Part shown: positions 1 to 7,154 of the stretch, piece after piece
Numbering within the stretch: position 1 is the stretch's first letter
How the letters are laid out: the number at the start of each line of letters is the position of its first letter
DNA from: Promethearchaeota archaeon
GTDB taxonomy: Archaea > Asgardarchaeota > Lokiarchaeia > Sigyniarchaeales > Promethearchaeaceae
Assembly (NCBI GenBank): GCA_014729055.1
Contig: WJKO01000232.1
Coordinates: 1 to 9,856 of the forward strand
Length of the DNA: 9,856 nucleotides
Direction: 5' to 3'
Made by a program: the position numbers and the translations under genes
Notes under the pieces: generated by a model
Databases searched by the model: none
What the model saw: only the letters and a program-made list of their open reading frames with translations
What the model was told of the DNA's origin: nothing

Positions 1-37
1 AGTGAGAAAACTTGAGGAGCAAGTGAGAAAAACTTGA
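1..37. repeat. short direct repeat at the window edge
   Basis: AGTGAGAAAACTTGA at 1-15 recurs as AGTGAGAAAAACTTGA at 22-37, differing only by one extra A, with a 21-nt period. The first copy touches the window edge, so more units could lie to the left. The second copy overlaps the hairpin at 35-66, so its A-run doubles as the T-run that follows that hairpin on the minus strand. Confidence 0.5.
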
Positions 38-66
38 TCAACCTGAACCTTTACAGGTTATGATCA
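28..66 (-). terminator. second terminator-like hairpin with T-run
   Basis: Read on the minus strand, TGATCA (66-61), a 2-nt bulge and ACCTG (58-54) pair across an 8-nt loop with CAGGT (45-41) and TGATCA (40-35). AG and five T follow at 32-28. The hairpin lies about 110 nt beyond the phosphatase stop, so it could be a back-up terminator or an unrelated structured element. TGATCA is itself palindromic, which weakens the case. Confidence 0.35.
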
Positions 67-72
67 TATAGG

Positions 73-112
73 AAAAAAGAGTATTTAAATCGTATGGCGA
101 ATCTATATACTC
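73..112 (-). terminator. terminator-like hairpin with T6 after the phosphatase gene
   Basis: On the minus strand GAGTAT (112-107) pairs with ATACTC (84-79), with further partial pairing inside (TCG/CGA around a CCATA loop). Six T follow immediately at 78-73. It lies about 65 nt downstream of the phosphatase stop, a normal distance for transcript end formation. Archaeal termination depends mainly on the oligo-T stretch, which is present. Confidence 0.5.
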
Positions 113-176
113 TGATTACCATTATAAACCCAAAGCCCACTGCAGAAATATAAAAGGAATAATTTAATATTTTAGT

Positions 177-1049
177 CTATGAATTTTTTGGATTTTTAGT
201 GAAATTAAATTGATGGAATACTTGATCTTGCCAGCCCATTGCCCGAACATGGCATTGGTTGCCTTTAATTTTAAAATCAACAAAATTCGGTTCTAATATT
301 GCATATAGTTGATCTTTGCAAACCTCATCAAGTCTGTGGCTGGTTTGACTAATACTTGCACCTTCTACGATTGGGGGTATACCATCTCTCTTATAAATAT
401 AAGTGCGGCTGGGCCAGACATAAATTGTTTTTCCCTTGTTTGGTCCCATAATTTTTACTTCCATTTTTTCTTGACCACCGGCAGCGCCACAGACGAAATA
501 TTTTGTGCCGCCCCAATCCGATTCTCGGTCGGTCCAAAATGCTTGATAATTATGATCATGACCATACATAACACAATCAACATGGTATTGGTCAAATAAA
601 GGACGATAAAACTGATGTAATATTGGTTCCATTGAGAAGTCTCCAGTAGAATACATTTGCCGATGAAAACAGACGAAAATCCAAAGGTTGTTGTTAAATC
701 CCTTCTCTAATTCATCTTCAACCCATTCAAATTGTTTATCTGAAAAAACTGTGCCCAATCTTCCCCCGTTGTCAGAGTCTGCCATAATAAAAAGTGCGTT
801 TGCATATCTAAATGAATAATATCCTCCATTCTTCATATCCACGTACGGATGATCCCACGTCTTAGCGAATCTTCCATATTTTAATCTCGAGTTGGTATCA
901 TGGTTTCCGGTACAATTCATCATAGGGATATTATGAAGCCAAGAGTTTGTTTTTTCAAAAAAATATTGCCAATCGGCTTCTTTTGACCCATCATTGATTG
1001 AGTCTCCTACCACCACATGGAAATCTCTATCTGGAGCGGTTCGATCCAT
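177..1049 (-). CDS. metallophosphatase catalytic domain, 3' part of a gene split by an in-frame TGA
   Basis: This is the catalytic part of a calcineurin-like metallophosphoesterase, which hydrolyses phosphate esters at a two-metal centre. Visible motifs, in residues from this ATG, are GD at 15-16, GNHD at 48-51, the histidine of VCFH at 129 and GHDH at 163-166. The first motif, D-x-H, is absent from this start. It is encoded upstream in the same frame (DIH, just after a TGA at 1104-1106), followed by 16 more codons before this ATG. The real protein is therefore probably the 433-codon product of 1478-177, with an N-terminal purple-acid-phosphatase-like domain. GD is followed by SIND, with no obvious GDxxY tyrosine, so a classical Fe-Tyr purple acid phosphatase centre is not evident. 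No signal peptide is seen. Translated from this ATG alone, the enzyme would lack metal ligands and probably be inactive. The stop is TAG. Confidence 0.8.
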   Translation of the reverse strand: MDRTAPDRDFHVVVGDSINDGSKEADWQYFFEKTNSWLHNIPMMNCTGNHDTNSRLKYGRFAKTWDHPYVDMKNGGYYSFRYANALFIMADSDNGGRLGTVFSDKQFEWVEDELEKGFNNNLWIFVCFHRQMYSTGDFSMEPILHQFYRPLFDQYHVDCVMYGHDHNYQAFWTDRESDWGGTKYFVCGAAGGQEKMEVKIMGPNKGKTIYVWPSRTYIYKRDGIPPIVEGASISQTSHRLDEVCKDQLYAILEPNFVDFKIKGNQCHVRAMGWQDQVFHQFNFTKNPKNS

Positions 1050-1103
1050 CGCATAGAAACCGGAAATAAAATCCCATTTTCCTGCTGCCGACGCATGAAT
1101 ATC

Positions 1104-1106
1104 TCA
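1104..1106 (-). other. in-frame TGA interrupting the metallophosphatase gene
   Basis: Reading ...TTC TGT GTT TTA TGA GAT ATT CAT..., the TGA falls between FCVL and DIH, exactly one residue before the D-x-H metal-binding motif. The frame is unbroken on both sides. Metallophosphatases usually carry Gly or Ser at this spot, and GGA or TCA becomes TGA by one base change. Options are a recent nonsense mutation, a sequencing or assembly error, read-through, or selenocysteine recoding. I see no archaeal-type SECIS: the 176 nt of downstream sequence contains no GAA on the transcript strand. Confidence 0.85.
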
Positions 1107-1478
1107 TAAAACACAGAATTCATAATCAAATTTAGAATCGATTTGAGCATCTTCTGGTTTACTATCACTCATTGTGTTTCCGTAAGTTGGGCCAGTCCAG
1201 AAATGATGTATTTCATCGTCACGTGCCCTGTTGCCAGTAGAGATTTTATAATAATATTTAGTTTGTGGTTTAAGATCAGTTAAAATAACACAGTGGTGTT
1301 TTTGCGGACTCTTATATTCTAATTCTTCAACAATCGAACAGTCCTTATTGCGTCCGTAATTTAATTTTCGGTTAAATATATAATGTTCTGTTTCCCATGA
1401 AATACGCATTTCAGTCGAACTATTTTCTCCATAGGATAAATATGGCCCCCACATCGTAAATCCACAATTATTTGGCAT
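1104..1478 (-). CDS. purple-acid-phosphatase-like N-terminal (fibronectin III-type) domain, 5' part of the split phosphatase
   Basis: These 124 residues match the non-catalytic beta-sandwich domain that precedes the catalytic domain in purple acid phosphatases. Typical signs are GPYLSYGENSSTEMRISWET near the start, then LTDLKPQTKYYYKISTG, the conserved end of this domain, and a last strand YEFCVL that should run into the catalytic domain. It ends at a TGA directly before DIH, and the catalytic half continues in the same frame down to 177. The two pieces are therefore one gene of normal two-domain layout, interrupted by a single codon. The ATG at 1478 has a TATA-like box about 35-40 nt upstream and no Shine-Dalgarno site. 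There is no signal peptide, so a cytoplasmic location is likely. Confidence 0.75.
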   Translation of the reverse strand: MPNNCGFTMWGPYLSYGENSSTEMRISWETEHYIFNRKLNYGRNKDCSIVEELEYKSPQKHHCVILTDLKPQTKYYYKISTGNRARDDEIHHFWTGPTYGNTMSDSKPEDAQIDSKFDYEFCVL

Positions 1479-1511
1479 AATGTATAGAACGCTTGATTGG
1501 ATAAAATATTT

Positions 1512-1519
1512 CTTTATAA
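1512..1519 (-). promoter_or_regulatory. candidate TATA box for the phosphatase gene
   Basis: TTATAAAG on the minus strand lies 34-41 nt upstream of the ATG at 1478. That would place transcription start near 1490 with a leader of about 12 nt, a usual archaeal arrangement. Identified by eye in AT-rich DNA. Confidence 0.35.
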
Positions 1520-1529
1520 TGAGATTCTT

Positions 1530-1558
1530 ACAAAGCGATTAATGACAAAGCGATTAAT
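1530..1558. repeat. perfect 14-nt tandem direct repeat in the divergent intergenic region, possible operator
   Basis: ACAAAGCGATTAAT occurs at 1530-1543 and again, 14 of 14 identical, at 1545-1558 with one base between (15-nt period). It sits between the candidate TATA boxes of the two divergent genes, about 11 nt from each. Each unit contains the palindrome ATTAAT. The position suits binding of a regulator controlling both promoters. No regulator gene is adjacent, so the operator role is inference. Confidence 0.45.
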
Positions 1559-1568
1559 TATATACGAG

Positions 1569-1580
1569 TATAAATTTAAA
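1569..1580 (+). promoter_or_regulatory. candidate TATA box for the membrane/zinc-ribbon gene
   Basis: TATAAATTTAAA is centred about 36 nt upstream of the ATG at 1611. A start site about 25 nt downstream would give a leader of roughly 10 nt, consistent with archaeal short-leader transcripts and with the absence of a clear ribosome binding site. Confidence 0.4.
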
Positions 1581-1610
1581 TGATATATAGTTCTAATTTT
1601 CGGGATAAAA

Positions 1611-2834
1611 ATGAGTTGGAAAGAACGATTTGCGGAAAAGCAACGATCTGGTATATTAAGAGAGGAAGAAGAGGGAAAAAAGCATCAAGATATTGACCGA
1701 GATATCTTAGTAAAATATAAAGGTTTAACCTTTTTCCAAGAAATATCTGAGTCTTTTAAATTATTTTTCCTTAATTTTCACGTTTTATCGCTGGTATTTC
1801 TTATTTTAGGATTAATCTTTTCCGTAACGGCTGTTTTTCTCTTCACCGATATGAACCATTATTTCTATGAGGAATACTGGGTATATACAAGATTTAACAC
1901 TGCTTTTGAAACTGGTCAATGGATGTTACCTGAAGAGTTATCGGTGTTCTTCGAAAATCAACTTTCCAGCTGGCAATTTTCGCTGTTAAATCGAAAACTT
2001 GTATTTGATTTTATCTTGATTATCTTTAAATTCACCCCATTCATTCTCGGCAGTATTATGATTTCGTATTATTTGTCGGAAAAAGTAAAAGGTAATAAAG
2101 TTTCACTTTTAGAGTCGATAAAGAGACCATTTTCCAAACAACGAAGGAAATCTACAATTCTCATGATAGTGCTTTATACCATAATTTCTGGTCTCGGGAT
2201 TGCAATTTTATTCATTCCAGGAATTCTTTTTTTAATGATAGCGGGATTCGGATTTTTCTTTGCAAGTAGGGATGAGGTAGGTCTAATTAAGAATTTTAAA
2301 GGTTCTTTCTACTATGGAGGAGATTTTAGGATTAAAACATTCGGTTTGCTTCTTATTGGCTTATTGTTTTATTTATTTTTGGGAAACTTTATAACGGGTT
2401 TGATTTTGCCAAATTTAGATGCAGAAACGTACATGAATGCGCTCTCCATTGAAAATAGGGATTGGTTATTCGTGAATCTTTATGAACTAGCTCGGCTTAT
2501 TCCACAATTAATTTTTCAACCACTTATGGTTTGTGTTCTTGCGGTTCAATATGTAGAGATTGGTGTAAAGAAGGAATTTGATTGGGACATTAACAAGTTC
2601 ATTCTAACAGAATCGGCAAGAGATCGGGAAGAACTCGAATTAGATAAAGATTCAAAGAAAGAAATGAAGCGTAAAAAGCTCGGAAAAAAGAATATTGCCC
2701 ACCGAATTAAGAGTAAAGGCGGTAAAGTGAAGTTTTATTGTCCCCAATGCGGAGAAAGAATATCTCCAAGTGATAAGAAAGGGGCTTCTATCATTAAATG
2801 TAAGAGCTGTGGGATGCTTGTAATCCTAAAATAG
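1611..2834 (+). CDS. multi-pass membrane protein with C-terminal zinc ribbon, function unknown
   Basis: I do not recognise a characterised family. A charged cytoplasmic N-terminus (residues 1-50) is followed by hydrophobic segments at about 52-79, 131-155, 181-218 (long enough for a helical hairpin, with a central FIPG), 243-268 and 294-316. A highly charged linker (about 335-372, Lys/Glu-rich) leads to a C-terminal zinc ribbon: C377-x2-C380 and C397-x2-C400, each second Cys followed by Gly. The layout recalls large families of poorly characterised membrane proteins (GPDPase_memb or DUF4013-like), but I cannot assign it. The soluble zinc ribbon may bind protein or nucleic acid at the membrane. 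The gene is monocistronic, divergent from the phosphatase, and convergent with the TIR-LRR gene at a 25-nt gap without a clear terminator hairpin. The stop is TAG. Confidence 0.8.
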   Translation: MSWKERFAEKQRSGILREEEEGKKHQDIDRDILVKYKGLTFFQEISESFKLFFLNFHVLSLVFLILGLIFSVTAVFLFTDMNHYFYEEYWVYTRFNTAFETGQWMLPEELSVFFENQLSSWQFSLLNRKLVFDFILIIFKFTPFILGSIMISYYLSEKVKGNKVSLLESIKRPFSKQRRKSTILMIVLYTIISGLGIAILFIPGILFLMIAGFGFFFASRDEVGLIKNFKGSFYYGGDFRIKTFGLLLIGLLFYLFLGNFITGLILPNLDAETYMNALSIENRDWLFVNLYELARLIPQLIFQPLMVCVLAVQYVEIGVKKEFDWDINKFILTESARDREELELDKDSKKEMKRKKLGKKNIAHRIKSKGGKVKFYCPQCGERISPSDKKGASIIKCKSCGMLVILK

Positions 2835-2859
2835 ATGACTATACGTGAAAACGGTTATC

Positions 2860-5031
2860 TTAAAGATAGATTGAACAACCATTTCTCTTCAAATCCGTAA
2901 TCCATTTAAACACATGCTCTTGAAGGGGCGATATCTTTTTAAAATCTAACCATAATTCTTTCAAATTAGTTATATTAATGATTTTTTTTGGAAGAGAAAA
3001 CAATAAATTGTTTTTCACATCAAGCGTTCTAAGATCTTTAAGTTTACCAATAAATTCTGGTAGAGATGTCAATTTATTATCATATAAAGTTAATTCCTCA
3101 AGTGATATGAGCCTATGGATATCTTTGGGTAGCATTCGCAGACGGTTTTTTTGAATATTAAGTTTTTCAAGTGGTCTTATATCCACGATTGATTCTGGAA
3201 GTGTCTGAATGAAGTTTTCTTGTAGAAATAGAAAAACTAAGGATTTTAATTCGCCTAAAGTGCTTGGAAGTGTTACTATATTGTTGTGTGATAAATCAAG
3301 TTTTCGCAGATGTTTAAGTTTTCCGATACTTGTCGGTATTATACTTAATTGATTTACGCTTAATCCTAATTCCTCAAGTGTTGATATATCTCCGAGGTTT
3401 TCTGGTAAATCTTTTAATTGATTACTTTCTAAATTGATCTTTTTAAGGAATTTTAAAGTCTCTAGGGTTCTTGGTAAATAGGATATCTGGTTTACTCGAA
3501 GAAGTAGAATTTCCAGTCTTTTAAATTTTTTAATAGTATCTGGAATAGTCAATAAATTCCGTTTGTATAATCCTATTTCGGTGACGTGACACTCGGATGC
3601 AATAAATCCAAATGTTTGATCTTTAACTTCTTTAACTTCGGGAATTTCATGTTTAGTAAGGATCTGTAACAAAAAAAGAACAGCACGTTCTTCATCCACA
3701 AGATTTGGATATAAATCCATCTCTTTTGCTTGATTTAAGCAGTATTGGTTAAAGCCAACATCAATTTTCTTAATGGGATTACCATATATCGTAAATTTTC
3801 TTAATTCGGGCAAATCATTAATACTTGACGGAACCTCCTCAATTAATCCATCATTAAAAAATATAAATTCTAAAGATTTCATATTTCTTATATCTTCTAA
3901 AATACGAACGATTGGTACATCGAGTAGTTTTAGTTCTTGCAATCTTATAATTGAGTTCGGTAAATTAAATACCGGTATAATATATCCGTATTCTGTTTCA
4001 CGAACAATAAGCGCAATAATATGATTGTTTTTGTGGATGAATCCAAAATTAGGTAAATGTTTTCTTATTTCATCATTGTTGGTCTGTTCATCACAAATAT
4101 CTAAGAATTTTAAATATTCCGATGTTATTTCAGGGATTTTAAGACCGATCAATTGCTCAATATCTCTCATGGTTGTTGCTTCATCTTTATATAGCTTTAC
4201 ATTATTATATGTTTCAAATCCTTGAATCTTATCCATATAATCAATTAATATATTCATTAAATTATTCATCTGACCCTTGTATATATCCCATGAAATTCCA
4301 GCACACTCTACGAGATCTTCTCCATGGGGTTTTTGTTTTTTAATATAATCTCTATCAACATCTGCCCACCATATTGGAATGATATGTTGTTGCTCTTTCA
4401 ACTTAAAAATTTCATCCAGTTCATACTGAGTATTATCTCTTGTAAAATATTTCTGGCAAATTATGGGAATACAAGTATCTGAGTTTGCGATATTATTTTT
4501 AAAATATTCGCGTAAAGACCCTGGTTTCAATCCCATATCTTTATCATACCAGACCGTATAACCCCTAGCTTTAAGGCTGAAAACCAATAGGTCAATAAAA
4601 GTATCATATTCAGCATTCCATACATGTGAGATAAAAATATCAGGTTTTTTTTCAACGAATATTGAATCCATAACATTGGCCATTTTTGATTCAATCAAAA
4701 AGCTTATGATATATGAATCAAATCTTCTGACCAATTCTTTAAATGCTGGAACCTTTTCCGTATTACTATTCCAATAGGGTAATTCACACAACCCATCATA
4801 AGATTTCTTTAAAGCAGTTTCTGAATTTTTAAATCCTAGCTTCGTCATATAATATCCATAAGCCACACCAAATAAAATAGATTCAAAAATCGGTTCAGTT
4901 TGATTGTTTAAAGTACATATATTACAAAGACTAGACTTATATTTATCTTGGATTAGCGGCATTCCGCAAGATTCACAAATCGTCCCTATATTCGACGGCT
5001 TTAATTTATTTTGATCTTCTTTCGGACTCAT
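2860..5031 (-). CDS. zinc-ribbon / TIR / leucine-rich-repeat protein
   Basis: Domains in order: a putative zinc ribbon (C19-x2-C22, C36-x2-C39) in the CxSCGMPL style; a linker to about 128; a TIR domain at about 130-250 with the box-1 signature DIFISH (131-136), VWYDKD (160-165) in the next conserved block, and E204 in QYELDE at the place of the catalytic glutamate of NAD-cleaving TIRs; a first LRR-like block at about 328-425; then nine to ten regular 23-residue repeats (about 484-700, LxxLxLxxNxLxxLPxxI). The two LRR blocks begin alike (FGFIHKNNHI at 329-338, FGFIASECHV at 474-483), which suggests internal duplication. There is no NB-ARC or NACHT ATPase and no membrane segment, so it is probably cytoplasmic. 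TIR domains act as NADases or as assembly modules, and LRRs bind ligands or proteins. A sensor-effector role is inference. It lies 34 nt after the hydrolase gene but has its own TATA-like box. The ATG at 5031 lacks a Shine-Dalgarno site, as in leaderless genes. Confidence 0.88.
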   Translation of the reverse strand: MSPKEDQNKLKPSNIGTICESCGMPLIQDKYKSSLCNICTLNNQTEPIFESILFGVAYGYYMTKLGFKNSETALKKSYDGLCELPYWNSNTEKVPAFKELVRRFDSYIISFLIESKMANVMDSIFVEKKPDIFISHVWNAEYDTFIDLLVFSLKARGYTVWYDKDMGLKPGSLREYFKNNIANSDTCIPIICQKYFTRDNTQYELDEIFKLKEQQHIIPIWWADVDRDYIKKQKPHGEDLVECAGISWDIYKGQMNNLMNILIDYMDKIQGFETYNNVKLYKDEATTMRDIEQLIGLKIPEITSEYLKFLDICDEQTNNDEIRKHLPNFGFIHKNNHIIALIVRETEYGYIIPVFNLPNSIIRLQELKLLDVPIVRILEDIRNMKSLEFIFFNDGLIEEVPSSINDLPELRKFTIYGNPIKKIDVGFNQYCLNQAKEMDLYPNLVDEERAVLFLLQILTKHEIPEVKEVKDQTFGFIASECHVTEIGLYKRNLLTIPDTIKKFKRLEILLLRVNQISYLPRTLETLKFLKKINLESNQLKDLPENLGDISTLEELGLSVNQLSIIPTSIGKLKHLRKLDLSHNNIVTLPSTLGELKSLVFLFLQENFIQTLPESIVDIRPLEKLNIQKNRLRMLPKDIHRLISLEELTLYDNKLTSLPEFIGKLKDLRTLDVKNNLLFSLPKKIINITNLKELWLDFKKISPLQEHVFKWITDLKRNGCSIYL

Positions 5032-5050
5032 AAAACAAACAATAGAAGAA

Positions 5051-5060
5051 TATATTTAAA
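5051..5060 (-). promoter_or_regulatory. candidate TATA box for a leaderless TIR-LRR transcript
   Basis: TTTAAATATA on the minus strand is centred about 25 nt upstream of the ATG at 5031, so the transcript would start at or next to the initiation codon. It lies within the 34-nt gap after the hydrolase stop. The TIR-LRR gene may therefore be transcribed separately as well as by read-through. Confidence 0.4.
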
Positions 5061-5065
5061 ATTAT

Positions 5066-6244
5066 TTAAGAGCGGGGAGGATCTACATTCATGCGGTTTT
5101 CCCTGGCTAGTCTAGACCAGTCTAAAAATTTGGCTGATGGGGGATATAATTTGAAGAGAATTTCTCGATTACACTCTAATATTTGTTCATTATTTTTAGA
5201 GTAAGAATGCAGCATTTCCAACCTTTTATTCATAAGGTTTAGGCTCTTACCAGCGTCTTCTGCTATTTCCCTAAAACTGCCGATGTAATTGCCAAAATTC
5301 TTATCCCTTACAATATGATGATCTATTATCGTATGATTAAATGCTTGTACAATTAAATTTGTATTAGAAAAAGCGTTCCTAACGATTTTATTATCTTGAA
5401 TCGGTGTTTGTCGGTCCTTGAAGATATATGTGATAGGTCCACCCATTGCTAGGATATGTTGGTTATTTCTTGTATCGAATCCGATGTTATCTAAACAATA
5501 GTCAATTTTATCGCGCAGATAAAGCAAGTCTCCCCGGTCTTGATGATTTGGCATACCTTGTACATCGGCAAAGTGGTAAAATGTAGTATTTCCAGAATTT
5601 ATGATGATTGGTTGGATATAGACTTTAGTTTTAGGATGTATGCCGTGAAGAAAATCTCTCGGGAATATAATTGTAGTATCTCCGACGCAACAGATGTAAT
5701 TGAAGAGTCTCTTATGAATGTTCTGATGAATCTCTGCTAAAAGTCGCGTCTCTCGCTTAACACTATAATCATTCTTATGGTTCGAATTACATCTCAATTT
5801 TTCAATCCCGATTCGAATTAGCTGTGAATTAAGTGAACTTTCATTTCCCTTATCATTTATATCATGGTAAAACTTTTTACCGCGTTTTTTTTGATTGAAA
5901 TTGATGAATTTTTTGGTATTTTTCGCAAAGATTATCTTGTTAGCATATAATTTACTGCAAATTTCATCGTTTGAGAAAATGTAGAAATTGTCAAATAAGA
6001 ATGGTTTAAAATGATCATGATGATAATGAGAAATGAACAAAAAATCAGATTTATTTGCATAATCAACGACTTTTCGTGTTAAATTACGCTGCTTTTGAAA
6101 TTCAAAGGGATGGGGTGTTTTATAATGCCATCTTGGACCTAATGCACACCCTGGGTCTAATAACAATGTTGCATCGGGTGTTTTTACATAGAAACAAAAC
6201 GCGCGAACCCCAAAACTTTCTCCGCAAATTGGTGTTATTTCCAT
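5066..6244 (-). CDS. UPF0282/COG2248-type metallo-beta-lactamase-fold hydrolase
   Basis: The N-terminus (ESFGVRAFCFYVKTPDATLL, then LLDPGCALGPRWH) is the opening of the archaeal UPF0282 family. The zinc motif is HYHHDH, with H73, H75, D77 and H78 in HxHxDH arrangement. Further family signatures are FADVQG (226-230), GGPITY (268-273) and IIDHHIVRD (306-314). The protein is 392 residues, longer than the roughly 300 I expect for the family. Much of the excess is a Lys/Asn-rich insertion at about 115-170. The family is a predicted metal-dependent hydrolase without an established substrate. It is soluble, with no signal peptide. The ATG at 6244 lies 20 nt after the stop of the longin-like gene, so cotranscription is likely, and the TIR-LRR gene follows 34 nt later. 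The stop is TAA. Family assignment is firm, function is not. Confidence 0.87.
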   Translation of the reverse strand: MEITPICGESFGVRAFCFYVKTPDATLLLDPGCALGPRWHYKTPHPFEFQKQRNLTRKVVDYANKSDFLFISHYHHDHFKPFLFDNFYIFSNDEICSKLYANKIIFAKNTKKFINFNQKKRGKKFYHDINDKGNESSLNSQLIRIGIEKLRCNSNHKNDYSVKRETRLLAEIHQNIHKRLFNYICCVGDTTIIFPRDFLHGIHPKTKVYIQPIIINSGNTTFYHFADVQGMPNHQDRGDLLYLRDKIDYCLDNIGFDTRNNQHILAMGGPITYIFKDRQTPIQDNKIVRNAFSNTNLIVQAFNHTIIDHHIVRDKNFGNYIGSFREIAEDAGKSLNLMNKRLEMLHSYSKNNEQILECNREILFKLYPPSAKFLDWSRLARENRMNVDPPRS

Positions 6245-6264
6245 TTAATTAACCATGCTTATAT

Positions 6265-7071
6265 CTAATCCTTTTTAGGACTAGGATATTTAATTTTCGA
6301 GAATGAACGAAGTTCATCGATTTTCATAGGTAACAACATTCCCATTTTCCGTAAACTAAACATTGCTAAGTAAAATTGCTCAATTGGTGGATAAGCGATG
6401 TTTTCAGGATCGATTCCGTCTTTTTTTGCTTTTTTTGGATCAGTTAATATGATGTCCCTTGCTTTCTCTTTAACATAGTTCTTTGTCGCCCATACCAAAT
6501 TCCGCAGATAGAAATATCCGATTCTTCGGGTTAATTTATCAGCTGCGTTAAATATATACTGTTCCAGTTGTTCTTTTGGATCAAAACCTACATATTTTGC
6601 ATAATGAGGTAACGAGAGATCCAGACTGATGTATTTTTTGAATAGATCGGGTGCATCTTTAAATGCAGACTTATCTCGTCCATCAAACTCCTTTAAAACT
6701 TTTCCTTTAGAATAATGGTCTTCAAATTCCTCGGCGAATACTTCGATAATATCAGCCAGATATTTAGAAGTTCTTGTATTCAACCCCGAAGTGCGCATTA
6801 TTAAGCTAATCCGAATTCGGTTTCCTTCATAAATAAATAATATAAAACCGCTTGGATGTTGAATCATTTTATACTCAGTATATACTAAATCCAATTCTGA
6901 CGCTATCTTTTTAGCTTGTTTCTTAAGATTCTCGTTCGGTTTCATTATTGGGGAAATGAATTCGTAGATTAAGTCCATTTCACGATTATGGAAAATCGAA
7001 AAGCTCATCAGATTATTTGCAATGGTGAATTTAGTAAGAATTTTTAAATCCTCATCAGATAAAGCACTCAT
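6265..7071 (-). CDS. longin/roadblock-like protein with C-terminal helical or winged-helix-like domain (paralogue B)
   Basis: The protein is 268 residues without membrane segments. The N-terminal about 150 residues alternate strand and helix (strands around YTEYKMIQ, GFILFIYEG and IRISLIMR, then a long amphipathic helix KYLADIIEVFAEEFEDHY followed by KVLKEFDGRDKSAF). This pattern is typical of longin/roadblock-type domains common in Asgard archaea. The C-terminal half carries LDLSLPH, KLTRRIGYFYLRNLVWATKN and MFSLRKMGMLLPM, all with counterparts in the next upstream gene (LNLSLPH; GYIFLSELVEAAKN; IFELCSRGLLIPI). The two are therefore tandem paralogues. The C-terminal half looks helical with a possible winged-helix. 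It sits 83 nt after its paralogue and 20 nt before the hydrolase. A role with small GTPases or complex assembly is inferred from the domain type only. Confidence 0.7.
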   Translation of the reverse strand: MSALSDEDLKILTKFTIANNLMSFSIFHNREMDLIYEFISPIMKPNENLKKQAKKIASELDLVYTEYKMIQHPSGFILFIYEGNRIRISLIMRTSGLNTRTSKYLADIIEVFAEEFEDHYSKGKVLKEFDGRDKSAFKDAPDLFKKYISLDLSLPHYAKYVGFDPKEQLEQYIFNAADKLTRRIGYFYLRNLVWATKNYVKEKARDIILTDPKKAKKDGIDPENIAYPPIEQFYLAMFSLRKMGMLLPMKIDELRSFSKIKYPSPKKD

Positions 7072-7154
7072 ATTTATAATTCAACACTTTAAAGTTAAAA
7101 AACTATTCTTGCGTTTTTTTGACGTCAGAATTTGTAATCTGTTATCTATCGTAG

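Noticed and set aside
1..37. CRISPR array
   Set aside because: Only two short repeats with a 21-nt period, unlike CRISPR repeat and spacer lengths, and no cas gene in the window.
1..176. SECIS element supporting selenocysteine at the phosphatase TGA
   Set aside because: The hairpins at 73-112 and 28-66 are followed by T-runs and look like terminators. The transcript strand contains no GAA in this interval, so the archaeal SECIS core is absent here.
1104..1106. Genome-wide reassignment of TGA to tryptophan
   Set aside because: Tryptophan is written TGG throughout the other genes, and no other long gene in the window has an internal TGA.
177..1478. Frameshift as the cause of the split phosphatase
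   Set aside because: Both parts are in the same reading frame (starts differ by 143 codons exactly). Only one codon separates them.
3773..4225. Plus-strand open frames inside the TIR-LRR gene
   Set aside because: Antisense shadows of a well-supported coding sequence, with no domains, promoters or conserved motifs.
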